Source: Aureococcus anophagefferens (taxonomy: Eukaryota; Sar; Pelagophyceae; Pelagomonadales; Pelagomonadaceae). From it: DNA of 64,000 nucleotides. The notes under the pieces were generated by a model. That model made no database searches and was not told where the DNA came from. It saw nothing but the letters and a program-made list of their open reading frames with translations. The DNA lies in NCBI RefSeq assembly GCF_000186865.1, contig NW_008705566.1, forward strand, positions 2,535,699 to 2,599,698, in the 5' to 3' direction. Positions 41,986 through 53,673 of this stretch are shown in pieces; position 1 is the first letter of the stretch, and each line of letters begins with the position of its first letter. The translations under genes and the position numbers were made by a program.

Positions 41986-44900
41986 CTAGATGGGGCGGCG
42001 GGGCGAGACCGGCGGCCGGCGCGTGTCGGCGCAGCCGATGGCGTCCATGACGCCGCAGAGGCTCGGGAGCGAGTCCTTCTCGTACTCGTCGCCGTCCTCC
42101 ATGACGAAGATGTCGAAGCACTCCTCGGGCGCGGGCGCGGCGGGCGCGGGCGGCGGCGGCGGCGCGCGGTAGCCCTCGGGCGGCGACTGGTGGGGATCGT
42201 CGGTGAAGGCCGGCGAGCCGGGGATCGCCGGGAAGCTCATGCTGTTGGCGTTGAGGGAGAAGCGCACGCTGCGCCGCCGCGGGACGCCGTTCTCGTCGAG
42301 GTCGTGCTCGTCGAAGCCCGGCGACGTCGGCGTCGTGGGCGACCCCGCGAGCTCCCAGTTCTCGCGCGACACGCGGAGGCTGATGTCGGACGACGCCGAC
42401 TGGGGCTGGAGCTCCGGGTCGCTGCCGACGCGCTCGAGGCCCTTGGCGGGCGGCCGGCCGACCTCGATGGGCGCGGGGCGGAGCGGCTTCTCGCGCGCCG
42501 CGAAGGCCTCCTCCTCGCTCACGCGGCCGAGCGCCGCCTCGATGCGCGCGTCGCGCTCGCTCTCGCTCTCGATGGGCGACACCCCGGGCGGCGCCGGCGC
42601 CGGCGCGAGGAACGCAGACGAGAAGAGGCGCGGCCCGGCGCCGTCGCCCGCGGGCGCCGCGGCCGCGGGCGCGATCGGCGACGCGGGCGCCTCGGCGGCC
42701 GCGGGCGCGATCGGCGCCGCGGGCTCCTCGGCGGCCGCGGGCGCGATCGGCGCCGCGGGCTCCGGCGCGGGCTCCGGCGCCGCGGGCTCCGGCGCGGCCT
42801 CCTCGGCGACCGCCGGCTCCGGCGCGGCCGGCTCCGGCGCGGCCGTCTCCGCCTCCGCCGGCGGCGCGCCGCGCGGGTTCGCGTCGCGGAGCTCCTCCCC
42901 CGCGAGCGCGCCGCGGTCGTCGTCGAAGGACGCGCCGGCCGCGACCGCCTTGCCGACGTCCGCGGCGACCTCCTCCGGCGCCGCGACGGCCGGCGCGGGC
43001 TCGTCGTCGGGCGCCTCGCGCTCCGCGACGTCGTCGTCCGAGTCGTCGGCGCCGAAGACGTCGTCGTCCATCATCGCGGAGAAGTCGAAGGGCGCCGCCG
43101 AGTTGAGGTACGCCGCGTCTCCGGGCGGCGCCGCGGGCGCCGGTTCGGGCTCCGTGGGCGCCGGTTCGGGCTCCACCGGCGTCTCCGCCGGCTTCTCCGG
43201 CTCCGGCGCGGGCTCCGCGACGACGGGCTCCGCGGGTTCCACGGGCTCCGCGACCGGCGCCGCCTCGACGGCCGCCTCCGCGACCGGAGGCGCCGCGACG
43301 GCCGGCTCCGCGACCGGCGCCGCCTCGGCGGCGGCCTTCGCGACCGGCGCCGCCTCGGCGGCGGCCTCGTCGGCCTCCGCCGCCGCGGCCTGCGACTCGG
43401 CGACGGCCTCCTCGGCGCGGAGGCGCTCCGCCTCGCGCTCGGCGGCGGCGGCCTCGCGCGCCGCGTCCGCGGCCGACGCCTCGGCGCCCGCGGCGAGCGC
43501 CGTCGCCTCGGCGTCGGCGGCGTCGAGGCGCGCGGCCTCGGCGTCCGCGGCGGCCTCCGCGGCGCGGTCGCGCTCGAGGGGCACCCGGGCCCGCTCGTCG
43601 GCGGCCGCGGCGTCGCGCGCGCGCGCCTCCGCGGCCGCGAGCTCCGCGGCCGCGGTCGAGATCGCCGCCGCGGCCGTGATCGTCGAGCCCCGGCGCGCCT
43701 CCAGAAAGACCTCGGCCTTCTGGGCCTCGTCGTGGGCGATGGCCGCGCTCGCGCTCGCCGCGGCGGCGGCGGCGGCCGTCTCCTGGACGGCGGCCTCGGA
43801 GTAGGTCGGCTTCTTTCCGCGGCCGCGGCCGCCGCGCGCGGGCCCGCGGCCGGACCGGCCGCCGCCGCGGCCCCGGTTCCCGAGCGAGAGGAAGCGCTGG
43901 TTGCCGCCCTGGGCCGCGGCGAGGCGCGCGAAGTGCTTCGTCTTCGCGGCCTCGTGCTTCTTGCGCGCCTGCTCCTCGTCCCACTTCTTCTTCTCGTCCT
44001 CGTCCATCTCCGCGACCTTCTCGGCCTCCTCCTCCTCCTTGACGGACGCGGCCTGGGCCTCCTCCTTGCGCTTCGCCTCGAAGTAGGCCTTGGCCTCGGC
44101 GGCGGCCTTGGCGCGCGCCTCGGTCCGGTCGGCCTTGGCCTTCTCCTCGTACGTGGCCTCGGCCCGCTCGACGGCGAGCTTCTTCGCCGCGGCCGTGGCC
44201 TCGGCCGCCGCGAGGGCCTCGGCCGCCGCGGCCGCGTCCGCGTCCGCGGTCTCGCGGGCCCGGCGCGCGTCCGCCGCCGTCGCCTCGTCCGCGGCCGCGG
44301 CCTCGTGGGTCGCGTGGGCCGCCGCGCGCGCCGTCTCCGCCTCGCCGCGCGCCTTGGACGACGCCGCGGCGCCGGCCTCGGCCGCGAGCGCGTCCGCGGC
44401 CGCGCGCGCGCGGAGCTCGTGCGCGGCCGAATCCGCGGCCAGCGCGTCGCCGTGCGCGCGCGCCGCGACGGCGAGGTAGCGGTCGTGCTCGGCCGCGGCC
44501 CGCTCCTTGGCGCGCGCGCGCTCGGCGATGATGCGCGCCTCGAAGGCCTCGTCCTCCTTCGCGGCGGACATGGACCGCCGCCGCGACGACGCGCGCTCCT
44601 CCGCGCTCAGCGCGGGCTTCGCGGCGACGGCGCCGGCGCCGGCGAGCGCCGCGACGGCGAGCGCCTTCGGCGGCGGCGAGAGCGCCTTCGGGCTCTGGTA
44701 CGCGGGCTTTGGCGGCGGCGGCGGCGCCGCCTTCGGCGCGGCCGCCGGCGCCTCCGCCGCGACGACCGGCTCGTCCTCCGCGACGGCGGGCCCGTCGTCC
44801 GGCGGCGCGGCCATGGCCCGGTCGTCGTCGTCGTCGTCCGCCTCCATGGTCACCATCGCCGCGCCGTCGTCGTCGTCCTCGGGGATCTTGTACTTGTCGC

Positions 44901-45531
44901 CGTCGCCGTCGTCGTCGTCGTCGGGCTTCGAGTCGACGACGGCCGCGAACATGGACGGGTTCGCCCCGGAATTCATCTCGGGGATGGACTCCTCGGACCC
45001 GACGGTCGCGTCGTCGTCGTCGTCGGGGCAGGCGGCCATGGCGAGGCCGTCGCCGTCGTCGTCGTCGTCGCCGCCCATCATCATCATGCCGCCCTCCGCG
45101 GCGCCCTCGTCGTCGCCCATCTCGTCGAAGCCGCTCGAGAAGTCGTAGGTGGCCGCCGGGTCGGGCGCCGGACAGGCGGCCGGATCGGCGACGGGCGAGC
45201 CCGCGGAGGGCTCCTTGGGCTCGTCCTCGCGTTTCGTCGCGGCGACGGCCGCACCGGCGACGACGGCCGCGCCGGCGACGACGGCCGCGCCCCCCGGCCG
45301 CTTGAACGTCGACGGGGCCTCTGACTTGGGCTTGAGCCAGGCCGCGGGCGTCGTCGCCGCCGCGGGCCGCCACGACGCGCGCGCGGCCGGCGCGGGCGCC
45401 GCGGCCGCGGGCGGCGTGACGACGGGGACCGCGGCGGCCGCGGCGGGCGCGACTTGGGCGACCGGCGCAACGACGGGCGCGACCGGCGCGACGACGGGCG
45501 CGGCGGGCGCGGCGGGCGCGGGCGCCGCGAC

Positions 45532-45571
<40 letters not shown>

Positions 45572-48364
45572 GCCGCGGCCGGCGCCGGCTCGGGCTCGGG
45601 CGCTGCGACAGCCACGGGCTCCGCGACCTTGGCGGGCGCCGCGACCTTGGCGGGCGCCGCGACCTTGGCGGGCTCCGCGACCTTGGCGGGCTCGAGGACC
45701 GCGACGCGCTCCGAGACCGTCGCGGCGGGCTCCGCGGCCGCGTCCTCCGCCTCGAACTTGCGCCAGCTGTCGGGGGCGACGATGCGGCCCACGGGCGACA
45801 GGGGCGCGGCGCCCGCGCCGTCGGAGTTGCGGCGCACGGGGCCGTCGACGCCGTCGACGCGCTCGCCCGTCGACGGGTTGAAGACGTACGTGCGCTTGAG
45901 CTCGGCCTTGGCCGCGGTCGCGTCCGCGCGCGCGGACTCGAAGAGGAGGCGCACGATCTCCGCCGTCGCGTCGGCCTTCTCGACGTCCTTGGCCGCGGCG
46001 CCGTTGGCCTCGTAGGACCGCCGTTTCGCGCGGTCGCGGAACGACGCGCACCGCGCGGTCGCGTCGAGGTGCACGAGCTCGCAGTGGTCGCTGGCCGTCT
46101 TCGCGCGGGCCATGGCCGCCGCGGCCATGTTCAGGAGCCCCATCTTGTGGATGCCCAGCGCCTCGTCCTTCATGAAGTCGTCGACGGCCGCCTGCGTCGA
46201 CGCGACGCACTGCGCGCACTCCTGCGCGAACGACTTGGCGACCTCGCGCATCTTCATGCCGTCGGCGCTGTCCGCGAGGCGCCACTGGCTCGTCTGCTCC
46301 ACCTGGAGCACCGTGAGCGTCTCCCGCCGCGGCGCCGCGACCGCGAGGATGGGCACGGCGACGCGCGCGGCGTCCGCGAGCGGCAAAGGCTCCGCCGGCT
46401 CGAGCGGCTCCGCCGGCTCGTCGGGCGCCTCGGCCATGGCCGGCGCGTCGTCGTCGTCGGGCGCCTCGGCCATGGCCGGCGCGTCGTCGTCGTCGTCGTC
46501 CGCCGCCACCATCATCATCGGGGCGTCCGCCTCGGCCTCCTCCGCCTCTTCCTCCTCCTCCTCGGCCGCGTCCTCGTCCGAGTCCGTGACCTCCTCGCCG
46601 CTGCTCTCCTCCTCCTCCTCCTCCTCCTCGTCCTCCTCCGAGTCCGTGACCTCCTCGCCCGACGACTCGGCGTCGTCGGGGCAGCCCGCCATGGCGCGGT
46701 CGCCGTCGTCGTCGTCGTCGTCGCCCATGAGCACGAGGCCGCCCTCGTAGGTCGCGCCTTCGCCGTCGTCGGCCATCGCTTCCGAGAGCGCGGACGCGCG
46801 GCGCACCTCCTCGTCGTCGGGCGCGCCGGCCTCGGCCGGCGTCTCCTCGTCGTCGCCCTCCATCATGACCACGCCCTCCTCCTCCTCCTCCGACGCGTCC
46901 GCCTCCTCGTCGCTGTCCGTGATCTCGACGAGCGACTCGTCGTCCGCGGCCGCGGCCTCCTCCTCCTCCTCCTCCTCCTCGGAGGTGGCGTCGCTATCGG
47001 TGATCTCGACCATGTCCTCCTCCTCGGCGATGCGCTCGGCCTCGGCCTCGAGCGCGACGGCGATGGTCCGCGTCTCCTCGACGTCCGCGGCGACGCACTC
47101 GAGGCGCTCGGAGCAGAGCACCTTCGTGTCCTCGACCTCCTGCTCGTGGGGCCGGTAGTAGGCCACGGGCGTGCGCGCGAGGGCCTCGGCGCAGATGTCG
47201 CGCGCCTCGGCGACGGTGTCGTCGCTCGCCGTCGCGGCCGCGCGCGCGGCGTCGACGTTGTCCGCGTCGCCGGCGCCGCCGTCGCGCGCGGCCGTCGCGT
47301 CCTGGAGGCTCAGCGCCGCCGCGAGCGCGAGGGTCTCCGCGCGGTCCACGAGGGGCGACATGGCGCGCGCCTCGTCGGGCACGTCCTCGCAGACCATGGT
47401 CCGCCGCTCGCGCTGCTCGTACGCGGCCTCCTTCCGCCGCTCGCCCTGGATGAACCTGTGTGGAAATCAAATCTTCAAACCGACTTCAATGTGAGCGTAT
47501 ACGACCGTTTCGACGCGAGGCTTTCTGCTGTGCTTCGAGAACTCGACGAGAGCAATCGATTCGTCCAAAAATCAGCCGAATCGACTTCGATTTGACCGAG
47601 ATAGAGAGTTCTGAAGTTTGGCCCCGACGTCCCAGCTCACTGGTTGATTTGCACACAGGGATGAACGTGAGCTTCACGGGGCGGCCGGCCTTGGCGATCT
47701 TCTTCTTGATGAGCGCCAGGGCGCGCAGGGGCTTGTCCGCCGCCGGCGCGTCGATGACCTCGCCGTCGATGGCGATGAGCTCGTCCGTGGGCTTGAGTCG
47801 CTTCTCCTGGCACGACCCGTACGTCTCCTCGACCTCGACGAACATGCGGCCCATGGCGCCGTAGCGCGCGATGAGGATGCTGAAGCCGAGCTTGGGCGTC
47901 GTGAAGACGTGGTTGAAGACGATGCCGCTCGCCGCCATGGTCATGAGGTGGTCCCTTAAAAGCTCGCGGACGTTCGCGTCGTACTCCCTCAGCAGCCGCG
48001 TCTGCCGCTCCTCGTGGGCCGCGGAGCCCCGCGGCGGGCTCGGCGCGCCCGGCGACGACGGCCCGTTCAGGAGGCCCAGGCTCCGCGCGAGGTGCTCCCG
48101 CTCCTCGTAGATGGCCTTGTCGAGCGGGTCGTAGCCGAACATCTCGTGGCGCCGCTTGATGTCGGCCTTGGACGCGCCCTTGGCCTTGAAGAAGCTCACC
48201 TCGTAGGACCGCCGCCGCTCCTTCGGCGACCCCGACGCCGGCGTCCGCGGGGACGACCCGCCGCTCCGCGGCGACCGCGCGCCGCCGCCGGGCCGCGGCG
48301 TCCGCAGCTCCTCCTTGAGCTCCTCCTTCTCCTCGCCGCGCTTCGCCGGCGTCGCCGCCGCCAT
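41986..48364 (-). CDS. Very long low-complexity protein with N-terminal PDZ domain
   Basis: Two exons, 47655-48364 and 41986-47455, give 2059 residues. Residues about 150-237 form a PDZ-like domain: TPKLGFSILIARYGAMGRMF, then EVEETYGSCQEKRLKPTDEL, IAIDGEVIDAPAADKPL and the last strand KLTFIPVF. The rest is compositionally extreme: Asp/Glu blocks (TDSDEDAAEEEEEE), AEPAKVA-type and PEPEPE repeats, poly-Asp, an Ala/Glu/Arg helical region of several hundred residues likely to form a single long helix or coiled coil, an RG-rich patch (GRGGGRSGRGPARGGRG) and SPTTPTSP. A folded helical piece with Cys lies in the middle (FAQECAQCVASTQAAVDDFM). This reads as a scaffold protein; the function is unknown. 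A frameshift in the repetitive part could go unseen. Confidence 0.7.
47456..47654 (-). other. 199-base GT-AG intron in PDZ gene
   Basis: The donor GTGCAAATC follows LTFIPV and the acceptor TTTCCACACAG|G precedes FIQGERRKEAAYEQRERR. Splicing in phase 2 keeps the last PDZ strand. Without it the frame ends in a non-protein-like tail. The intron is much more AT-rich than the exons and about three times longer than the 60-66-base introns in this window. Confidence 0.85.
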
Positions 48365-48638
48365 GGTGCGCGGTCACGGCCGGCGCCCGCTCGAAAGACG
48401 CGCGCCCCCCGGCCGCCGCCGCCGCCGCCGCCGCGTCCCGAGTCGTGAACGCCGACAACAGGAGAAGAGCACGTCTTTGTTGGGCTGCCAGAGTTCACAA
48501 AATAACTCCTCAAGATTCGTCAAGGATCAACAAGCTCCTTGTTGACCTTGACCTTGACGTCGGAGCGACGATGATCGAGGGCAAGGCTTGCAATTATCGC
48601 GTGCGACGACCGTAGCCAGCAGACACACGCGAGCAACC
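48365..48638. promoter_or_regulatory. Bidirectional promoter space
   Basis: 274 bases lie between the divergent PDZ and 2OG-oxygenase genes, relatively AT-rich in the middle. They contain the hairpin at 48519-48552 and repeated TTGACC/CTTGAC words. Confidence 0.45.
48519..48552. repeat. Inverted repeat (hairpin) in divergent promoter
   Basis: GTCAAGGATCAACAAG, then a CTC loop, then CTTGTTGACCTTGAC. Fifteen pairs form with a single bulged A. It could be an operator-like palindrome or a transposon remnant. Confidence 0.85.
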
Positions 48639-49499
48639 ATGCGCGCAGCGCTCCGCGCCGTCGCCCTCGCGGTCGCCGCGCCGATGGCGACGACGGAGTG
48701 GACGGCCAAGGGCACGATGCGCTACCTCTGGGCGACGCCCGTCATGGAGTACGCGGACCTCTTCAACGAGGAGCAGCTCTGCATGTTCGCCCAGGACGTG
48801 CTCCTGTCCTGGCAGACGTTCCTCGAGGCCGGCGAGGTCGACCGCGTCACGTCGGCGACGGAGACCGCGTGGACGGACACCGACACGGACCGCTACAACG
48901 AGAAGTTCTTCGCGTGGCAGCAGGCGTCGCCCGTGCCGAGCCGCACGCTCGACACGGTCTGGGCCGCCTTCGTGCACGCGGCCCAGATGTACGTCCGCGA
49001 GGCCGACATGGCGCCGCTCAAGTACCAGCGGCCCAACGACGCGGGGACCGCCATCGAGTGGACGACGACGGCGCTCCACCCGCAGATCGCGCGCGGCGCG
49101 GGCTACTGCTGGGGCGCCGTCCAGGGCAACGCGACGCACCACGACGTCCACACGCACGCCGGCGCGAGCCTCGCGGGGACGCTGTACCTGAGCGTGCCCG
49201 GCGACGGCGGCGCGCTCAGCCTCAACGACCCGCGCGGGCCCATGCCGCCCTTCGACGTGACCTACCGCGTCAAGCCCCGCGAGGGCAACATGGTCCTCTT
49301 CCCGGCGACGCTGCCCCACGGCGTCCTGCCGACCCACGGCACGCAGCCGCGCATCTCGATCTCCTGCAACCACCCGGGCCACTGGCAGCACTTCACGAAC
49401 AGCAAGACCGTCTACGTCGAGAAGACGTTCGAGACGACCATGCTCACGCCCGCCGAACACCGCGCCAAGGCCGAGAAGGCCGCTAAGGGCGACCTGTAG
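48639..49499 (+). CDS. 2OG-Fe(II) oxygenase (2OG-FeII_Oxy_5 type), secreted
   Basis: A 286-residue protein. The start MRAALRAVALAVAAPMATTE looks like a signal or organelle peptide. The C-terminal half matches the putative 2OG-Fe(II) oxygenase family 5: HHDVHTHAGASLAGTLYLSV carries the H-x-H/D iron ligands, GALSLNDPRG is the family's D-P-R motif, and GNMVLFPATLPHGVLPTHG then PRISISCN give the distal His and the 2-oxoglutarate-binding Arg. The N-terminal half (TPVMEYADLFNEEQLCMFAQ) fits the family's usual opening. The reaction would be a hydroxylation of unknown substrate. An in-frame upstream start at 48588 is possible but less likely. Confidence 0.8.
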   Translation: MRAALRAVALAVAAPMATTEWTAKGTMRYLWATPVMEYADLFNEEQLCMFAQDVLLSWQTFLEAGEVDRVTSATETAWTDTDTDRYNEKFFAWQQASPVPSRTLDTVWAAFVHAAQMYVREADMAPLKYQRPNDAGTAIEWTTTALHPQIARGAGYCWGAVQGNATHHDVHTHAGASLAGTLYLSVPGDGGALSLNDPRGPMPPFDVTYRVKPREGNMVLFPATLPHGVLPTHGTQPRISISCNHPGHWQHFTNSKTVYVEKTFETTMLTPAEHRAKAEKAAKGDL

Positions 49500-49694
49500 C
49501 AGCGGCAACTTGACGACATCTTGACCTTTGCCTTTTTTTGTGCGAGGCCTCTGCTCTGCCACGCTTGGCGTCGAAGAGCGGCAGTGCGTGGGAGCAGGCG
49601 CGGCGCAACTGAGCGCTAGCGCGTCGGGTGGCGGAGACGACACGCAACCGAGCGCCAGCGCGTCGCGGCCGCGGCTCGTCGGAAAGGCAGCACC

Positions 49695-51164
49695 ATGTTC
49701 GCCGCGCTGCCGGAAGCGCTGCAAGCGAGCGTCTTCTCCTACCTGGCACCGCGGACCATCGGCGACGCGCAGCTGGCGTTGCGCGCGGGCGCGGGCGTCG
49801 CGGACCTCGCCTGCTGGGTCGCGCTGCGCGGCGACGGCGGCTGCTGCGCGGCGCTCTACGCGGGCGAGGAGAGCTGGCGCTCGCTCTACGCGCTCTACGG
49901 CGCGGTCGCGCGCGACGTCGCCGCGCACGTGCCGCCGGCCGACGCCGAGGCGGCCGCGCGCTTCGTGCTCGTCGGCGGCGAGCACCGCGGCGGCGTCGAG
50001 GCCCTGGACCGCGGCGGCGCGGCGCTCGCGCGGCGGCGCCGCGCCGCGTCGCGCCAGCGGCTCGCGGAGGCCGCGCGGCGCCTCGGGGGCCTCGGCCGCT
50101 GGGAGGCCGGCACGGCGCTCGTCCGCGCGGCGCTCGGCGAGCCCGGGGACGCGCCGGAGGCCCCGCCGGACTCGCCGGAGGCGCCGCGCCGCGGCGGCCT
50201 CCTGCGGGCGCTATCGCGGCGACTCTCCGGCCTCCTGGGCCTCGGCGCCGAGCCCGTGTCGCCCGCGGAGGACGCGGCGTCCTCCGCGGCCGCGCCGCGG
50301 CCCGCGCGCTGGACCGCGCGGCTCCTCGTCGTCGCGTCGACGTTCCTCGTGGATCGGCTCTACGCGTCGACCTACGTCTTCGCGCACGAGGCCGACGGCC
50401 GCGACGTCTCGGACGCGCTCGCGTACGCGCGGCGCGCCGTCGCGGCGCTCGAGGCCGCCGAGGACGATGGTGATGACAATGACGCCGCCGTAGAATCCGA
50501 CCCCGCGCGGCCGCGGGCCGCGGCGCTCGAGAGCCTCGCGGCGCAGCGCGTCGAGGCGGCGCTCGCGCGCGGCCGCGCGGCCGCGCTGTGCGCGCAGCAC
50601 GCGGCGCTCGGCGCGTCGCGCCTCCGCGAGGACTGGCGCGCGGTCTTCGACGAGGGCGAGGCGGCCTTCGACTGGGCGCTAAAGGCCGCCGCGGCCGCCG
50701 GCGACGCGCTCCGCGTCGCGCGCGCGACGGCCGGCCGGGGCGAGCTCTGGTACTGCAGATCGTCCGCGCTGTCCTGCCGGCTCCAGACGGCCGAGCAGGT
50801 CGAGGACGTGCGGCGGCTCGCGCGAAAATCCATCGCCGCGACGCGCGAGGCGCTGGCGGCGCTGCGGGACCTGGGCCTCGGCGTCTCGCGCCTGTCCGTG
50901 TCGCTGCTCAAGGACGAGGGCAAGGTCCACGGCTTCCTCGCGTCGATCTTTGGCGGCGACGACGGCGCGCTCAGCCGCGCGCGGCTCTCCGAGGCGCTCA
51001 AAGTGCAGGGTTTGCTCGAGGAGGCGGGCCTCGACCGCGAGCGGGACAACATCCACCGCCTGCTCAAGATCGGCCCGGACCCCGCGCCGGACGAGATCGA
51101 CGAGGGCGCGTTCACGCTCAACGGCGACCACATCGACGGCATCCTCGACGACGCGCGGCGGTAA
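49695..51164 (+). CDS. F-box-like unknown protein
   Basis: A 489-residue protein. The first 75 residues resemble an F-box ([20 protein letters not shown], then W-x-x-L at [10 protein letters not shown]), which would link it to an SCF ubiquitin ligase. The rest is mostly helical, Ala/Arg-rich, TPR-like in places ([37 protein letters not shown]), with a final [19 protein letters not shown] segment. No second domain is firmly recognised. It ends 34 bases before the convergent CRAL-TRIO gene. Confidence 0.65.
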   Translation: MFAALPEALQASVFSYLAPRTIGDAQLALRAGAGVADLACWVALRGDGGCCAALYAGEESWRSLYALYGAVARDVAAHVPPADAEAAARFVLVGGEHRGGVEALDRGGAALARRRRAASRQRLAEAARRLGGLGRWEAGTALVRAALGEPGDAPEAPPDSPEAPRRGGLLRALSRRLSGLLGLGAEPVSPAEDAASSAAAPRPARWTARLLVVASTFLVDRLYASTYVFAHEADGRDVSDALAYARRAVAALEAAEDDGDDNDAAVESDPARPRAAALESLAAQRVEAALARGRAAALCAQHAALGASRLREDWRAVFDEGEAAFDWALKAAAAAGDALRVARATAGRGELWYCRSSALSCRLQTAEQVEDVRRLARKSIAATREALAALRDLGLGVSRLSVSLLKDEGKVHGFLASIFGGDDGALSRARLSEALKVQGLLEEAGLDRERDNIHRLLKIGPDPAPDEIDEGAFTLNGDHIDGILDDARR

Positions 51165-51198
51165 TCTTTTTTTCAAAACACGGGGCGGTTTATACACG

Positions 51199-52689
51199 CT
51201 AGAACTTGACCTTGCGGTTGATCCAGTTGAAGAAGACGACGAAGGCCAGCGCGGCGCCCACGGCGAGCGCGAGGACGAGCGCCTCGCCGAGGCCGACGGG
51301 CTTGGGCCGCGCGACGGCGTTTCCCGGGCTCGCCGCGGCCCGGGCGATCATGGCGTCGATGGCGTCGTCGCCGACGGGCTTCGCGCCCGGCTTCGGCGGC
51401 CCGACGTCCTCGCCGCTCAGCGTCCGGAGCCGCTCGCGGTCGACGGGCCGGCAGGGCGGCTCGGCGGCCCCCTCGTCGAGCTCCTTGAAGAGCTTCGCCG
51501 GCTCGGCGCGCTCCTCGATCTCGAGCTTCACGTCGACGGTCTTCTTCACGGGCTTCGGGGGCGTCGCGGGCACGTCGGCGGACGGCGCGCCGCTCTTCTT
51601 CTCCGCGTTCTCGCAGCCGCAGAGGAAGAAGCTCCAGGACGACGCCTCTTCCGTCGCCTCGGGGCTCGCGGCCTGCTCCGGGATGGGGGGCAGGAGCTCC
51701 TCGTGCGTCGTCTGCGCGCCCGACGCCGCGTGCGAGACCTCGTTCGTCTCCTCGCCGAGGACGGCGACGAGCGACGGCGACCGGTTCGACTTGGGCTCCT
51801 CCTTCGTCTCCTCGCTTTCCTGGTAGCGGCCGAGGATCGTCGCGATGTCCGTGCCCGGGTGGTCGCCGCCGACGCATTTCGGCACCGCGGACCGCGGGCA
51901 GCCCGCCTTCTCGACGGCCTTCAGAAACTCCCTCGGCCCGCCCAGGATCTTGATCTTGTCGCGCGTCACGGGGTGGATGAAGGGCGAGATGATGCTGTAG
52001 ACACTTCGAAAGATCCAGGGCGCGTTGACGATGAAGATCTTCCACATGCCCTCGGGGTAGTACTTCTGGCCGACCTCGATGACCTTGAGCGTCAGGCTCC
52101 GCACGTCGCTCCGCCGCGCGAGCGTGCCCAGCGACAGGGGGGCGAGATCCAACACGTAGACCTGCTTGTAGCGCACCAGACCCAGCGCCTCCGACTGGCG
52201 CCGCTTCTCCGCGTCCAGCGCCTCCGCCTGCTGCGCGCGGACGAGGAGCATCTGATCGGTCGTGAGCCCGCAGCCGCAGAGGTCCGCGATGCCGTCGAGC
52301 TGCTCGACGACGACGCTGTGGCCGTAGTAGTCCGTGCCGCCCACCGTGGCGCGAGCTTTCGCGTTGACGAGCTCCGCGCCCTCGAGCCGCCGCTTCACGA
52401 GGTCGTCGGCGCCGACTTGCGCGCGCCACTTGGAGATGACCGAGAACGACTCGACGGTCTCGGCGAGGCGCTGTTTGGGCGAGCCCTTGTTGTTCGTGTA
52501 CATGCCCCGGACCATGCGGTCGACCCAGATGGAGCTGAAGGCGTCGATGGCCGGGGCGCCGCACTCCCGGCGGCACGTCGCCAGCACGTCCGACTCCTCG
52601 GCGGTGAAGGGGCTGCCCTCGCCCATGGTCTCGTTCGTCGGGAGCCCCAGGAGCGTCAGCTTCGCGTTAAAGTCCGCCAGGGTCGCCAT
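51199..52689 (-). CDS. CRAL-TRIO (Sec14-like) lipid-transfer protein with C-terminal membrane anchor
   Basis: A 496-residue protein. About residues 110-275 match the Sec14/CRAL-TRIO lipid-binding fold: [60 protein letters not shown] followed by [19 protein letters not shown], and [15 protein letters not shown]. The Y-P-E and N-A-P-W-I-F blocks are diagnostic. A disordered acidic linker follows, and the last 30 residues form a membrane helix with a short basic end ([20 protein letters not shown]), making it tail-anchored. It probably moves or presents phosphoinositides or other lipids at an internal membrane. It is divergent from ARPC4. Confidence 0.88.
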   Translation of the reverse strand: MATLADFNAKLTLLGLPTNETMGEGSPFTAEESDVLATCRRECGAPAIDAFSSIWVDRMVRGMYTNNKGSPKQRLAETVESFSVISKWRAQVGADDLVKRRLEGAELVNAKARATVGGTDYYGHSVVVEQLDGIADLCGCGLTTDQMLLVRAQQAEALDAEKRRQSEALGLVRYKQVYVLDLAPLSLGTLARRSDVRSLTLKVIEVGQKYYPEGMWKIFIVNAPWIFRSVYSIISPFIHPVTRDKIKILGGPREFLKAVEKAGCPRSAVPKCVGGDHPGTDIATILGRYQESEETKEEPKSNRSPSLVAVLGEETNEVSHAASGAQTTHEELLPPIPEQAASPEATEEASSWSFFLCGCENAEKKSGAPSADVPATPPKPVKKTVDVKLEIEERAEPAKLFKELDEGAAEPPCRPVDRERLRTLSGEDVGPPKPGAKPVGDDAIDAMIARAAASPGNAVARPKPVGLGEALVLALAVGAALAFVVFFNWINRKVKF

Positions 52690-52894
52690 CGGGAGCGGCG
52701 CCGACGATGGCTGGCTGGGCTGGAAGACGATGGCGTCGACGAGAGCTGGAGTTTCGAGGGGGTAAAATTGAGGGAGGAGCAGTCAAATTTACATCTGAGC
52801 CGGTCGAGCAGCAAGTTCACAAAAGCTCGAGGCGCCCGAGTGGCTGTGCCGAGACAGTCGCAAAGCCCTCGCGTAGCGGGCGCGGGGCGGCGCC

Positions 52895-53673
52895 ATGGCG
52901 GCCACCTACAAGCCGTGCGGTTTGCCGGCGTCCGTCGTAGCCGCGCGCGCGAAATGGGGGCGCCGGGGGCCGGCGGGACGCGGCCGCGCCGCGCGCTCGA
53001 GTGGTTTCTCTCCGGAGATCGCGCGGCGGGGCGCGGCGGCGCGCGCGCCGAGGCGGGCGGCGCGGGCGGGCGACTCGGCGCTCCGCGGGCCCCGCACGAC
53101 AACCGACACCGCAGGTATTTGAACTGCGTGCGGTCGACGCTCAAGGCGGCGCTCTGCTTGAGGAATTTTCCTTCGCAGATCGTCGAGCGACACAACAAAC
53201 CCGAGGCGCGCCCCCGCGTCCCCCCCCCAGCGGCCGCGGCGACCGCCCGTCGACACACGATTACCCCGCAGGTCGAGGTGCGCGGCTCCAAGGAGCTCCT
53301 GCTGAACCCGATCACGATCTCCCGTACCGAGCAGGAGAAGTGCCTCATCGAGGGCTCCGTGAACTCGGTCCGCGTGTCCTTCGCCATCAAGCAGGCCGAC
53401 GAGATCGAGCGCATCCTCACGCACAAGTTCACGCGCTTCCTCATGCAGCGCTCCGAGCAGTTCGTGATCATGCGTCGGAAGCCCGCGGAGGGCTACAGCA
53501 TCTCGTTCCTCATCACGCACACGCACCTCGAGAAGATGTGGAAGGGCAAGCTCGTCGACTTCATCATCACCTTCATGGAGGACATCAACAAGGAGATCTC
53601 GGCCATGCGCATCGCCCTCAACTCGCGCGCGCGCATCGTCGCGGAGGAGTTCCTCAAGGACTTCGCCTCCTGA
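52895..53673 (+). CDS. ARPC4: Arp2/3 complex subunit 4 (ARPC4, p20)
   Basis: Three exons, 52895-52914, 53115-53205 and 53272-53673, give 170 residues, matching the usual 168. Exon 1 codes only MAATYKP; exon 2 supplies [20 protein letters not shown] and [10 protein letters not shown]; exon 3 continues [18 protein letters not shown] and ends [14 protein letters not shown]. The conserved SSKELLL-like, [20 protein letters not shown] and [16 protein letters not shown] blocks leave no doubt. ARPC4 forms the core of the actin-nucleating Arp2/3 complex with ARPC2. The open frame runs far upstream, but only the spliced model gives the correct N-terminus. The second intron needs a GC donor. Confidence 0.95.
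52915..53114 (+). other. 200-base GT-AG intron after a 20-base coding exon
   Basis: The donor is AAGCC|GTGCGG and the acceptor ACACCGCAG|G. It splits a Pro codon and joins MAATYK-P-YLNCVRS, as the conserved ARPC4 N-terminus requires. Confidence 0.85.
53206..53271 (+). other. 66-base GC-AG intron in ARPC4
   Basis: Exon 2 ends CCCGAG, the intron starts GCGCGC and ends TTACCCCGCAG, and exon 3 starts GTCGAGGTG. ARPC4 conservation (NKPE-VEVR) fixes both ends, so the donor is GC, not GT. The intron is in frame and stop-free, and would be missed by frame-based gene finding. Confidence 0.9.

Noticed and set aside
42190..45324. 1044-codon plus-strand frame
   Set aside because: Arg/Gly/Leu repeats are the antisense of the PDZ gene's low-complexity region and show no domain.
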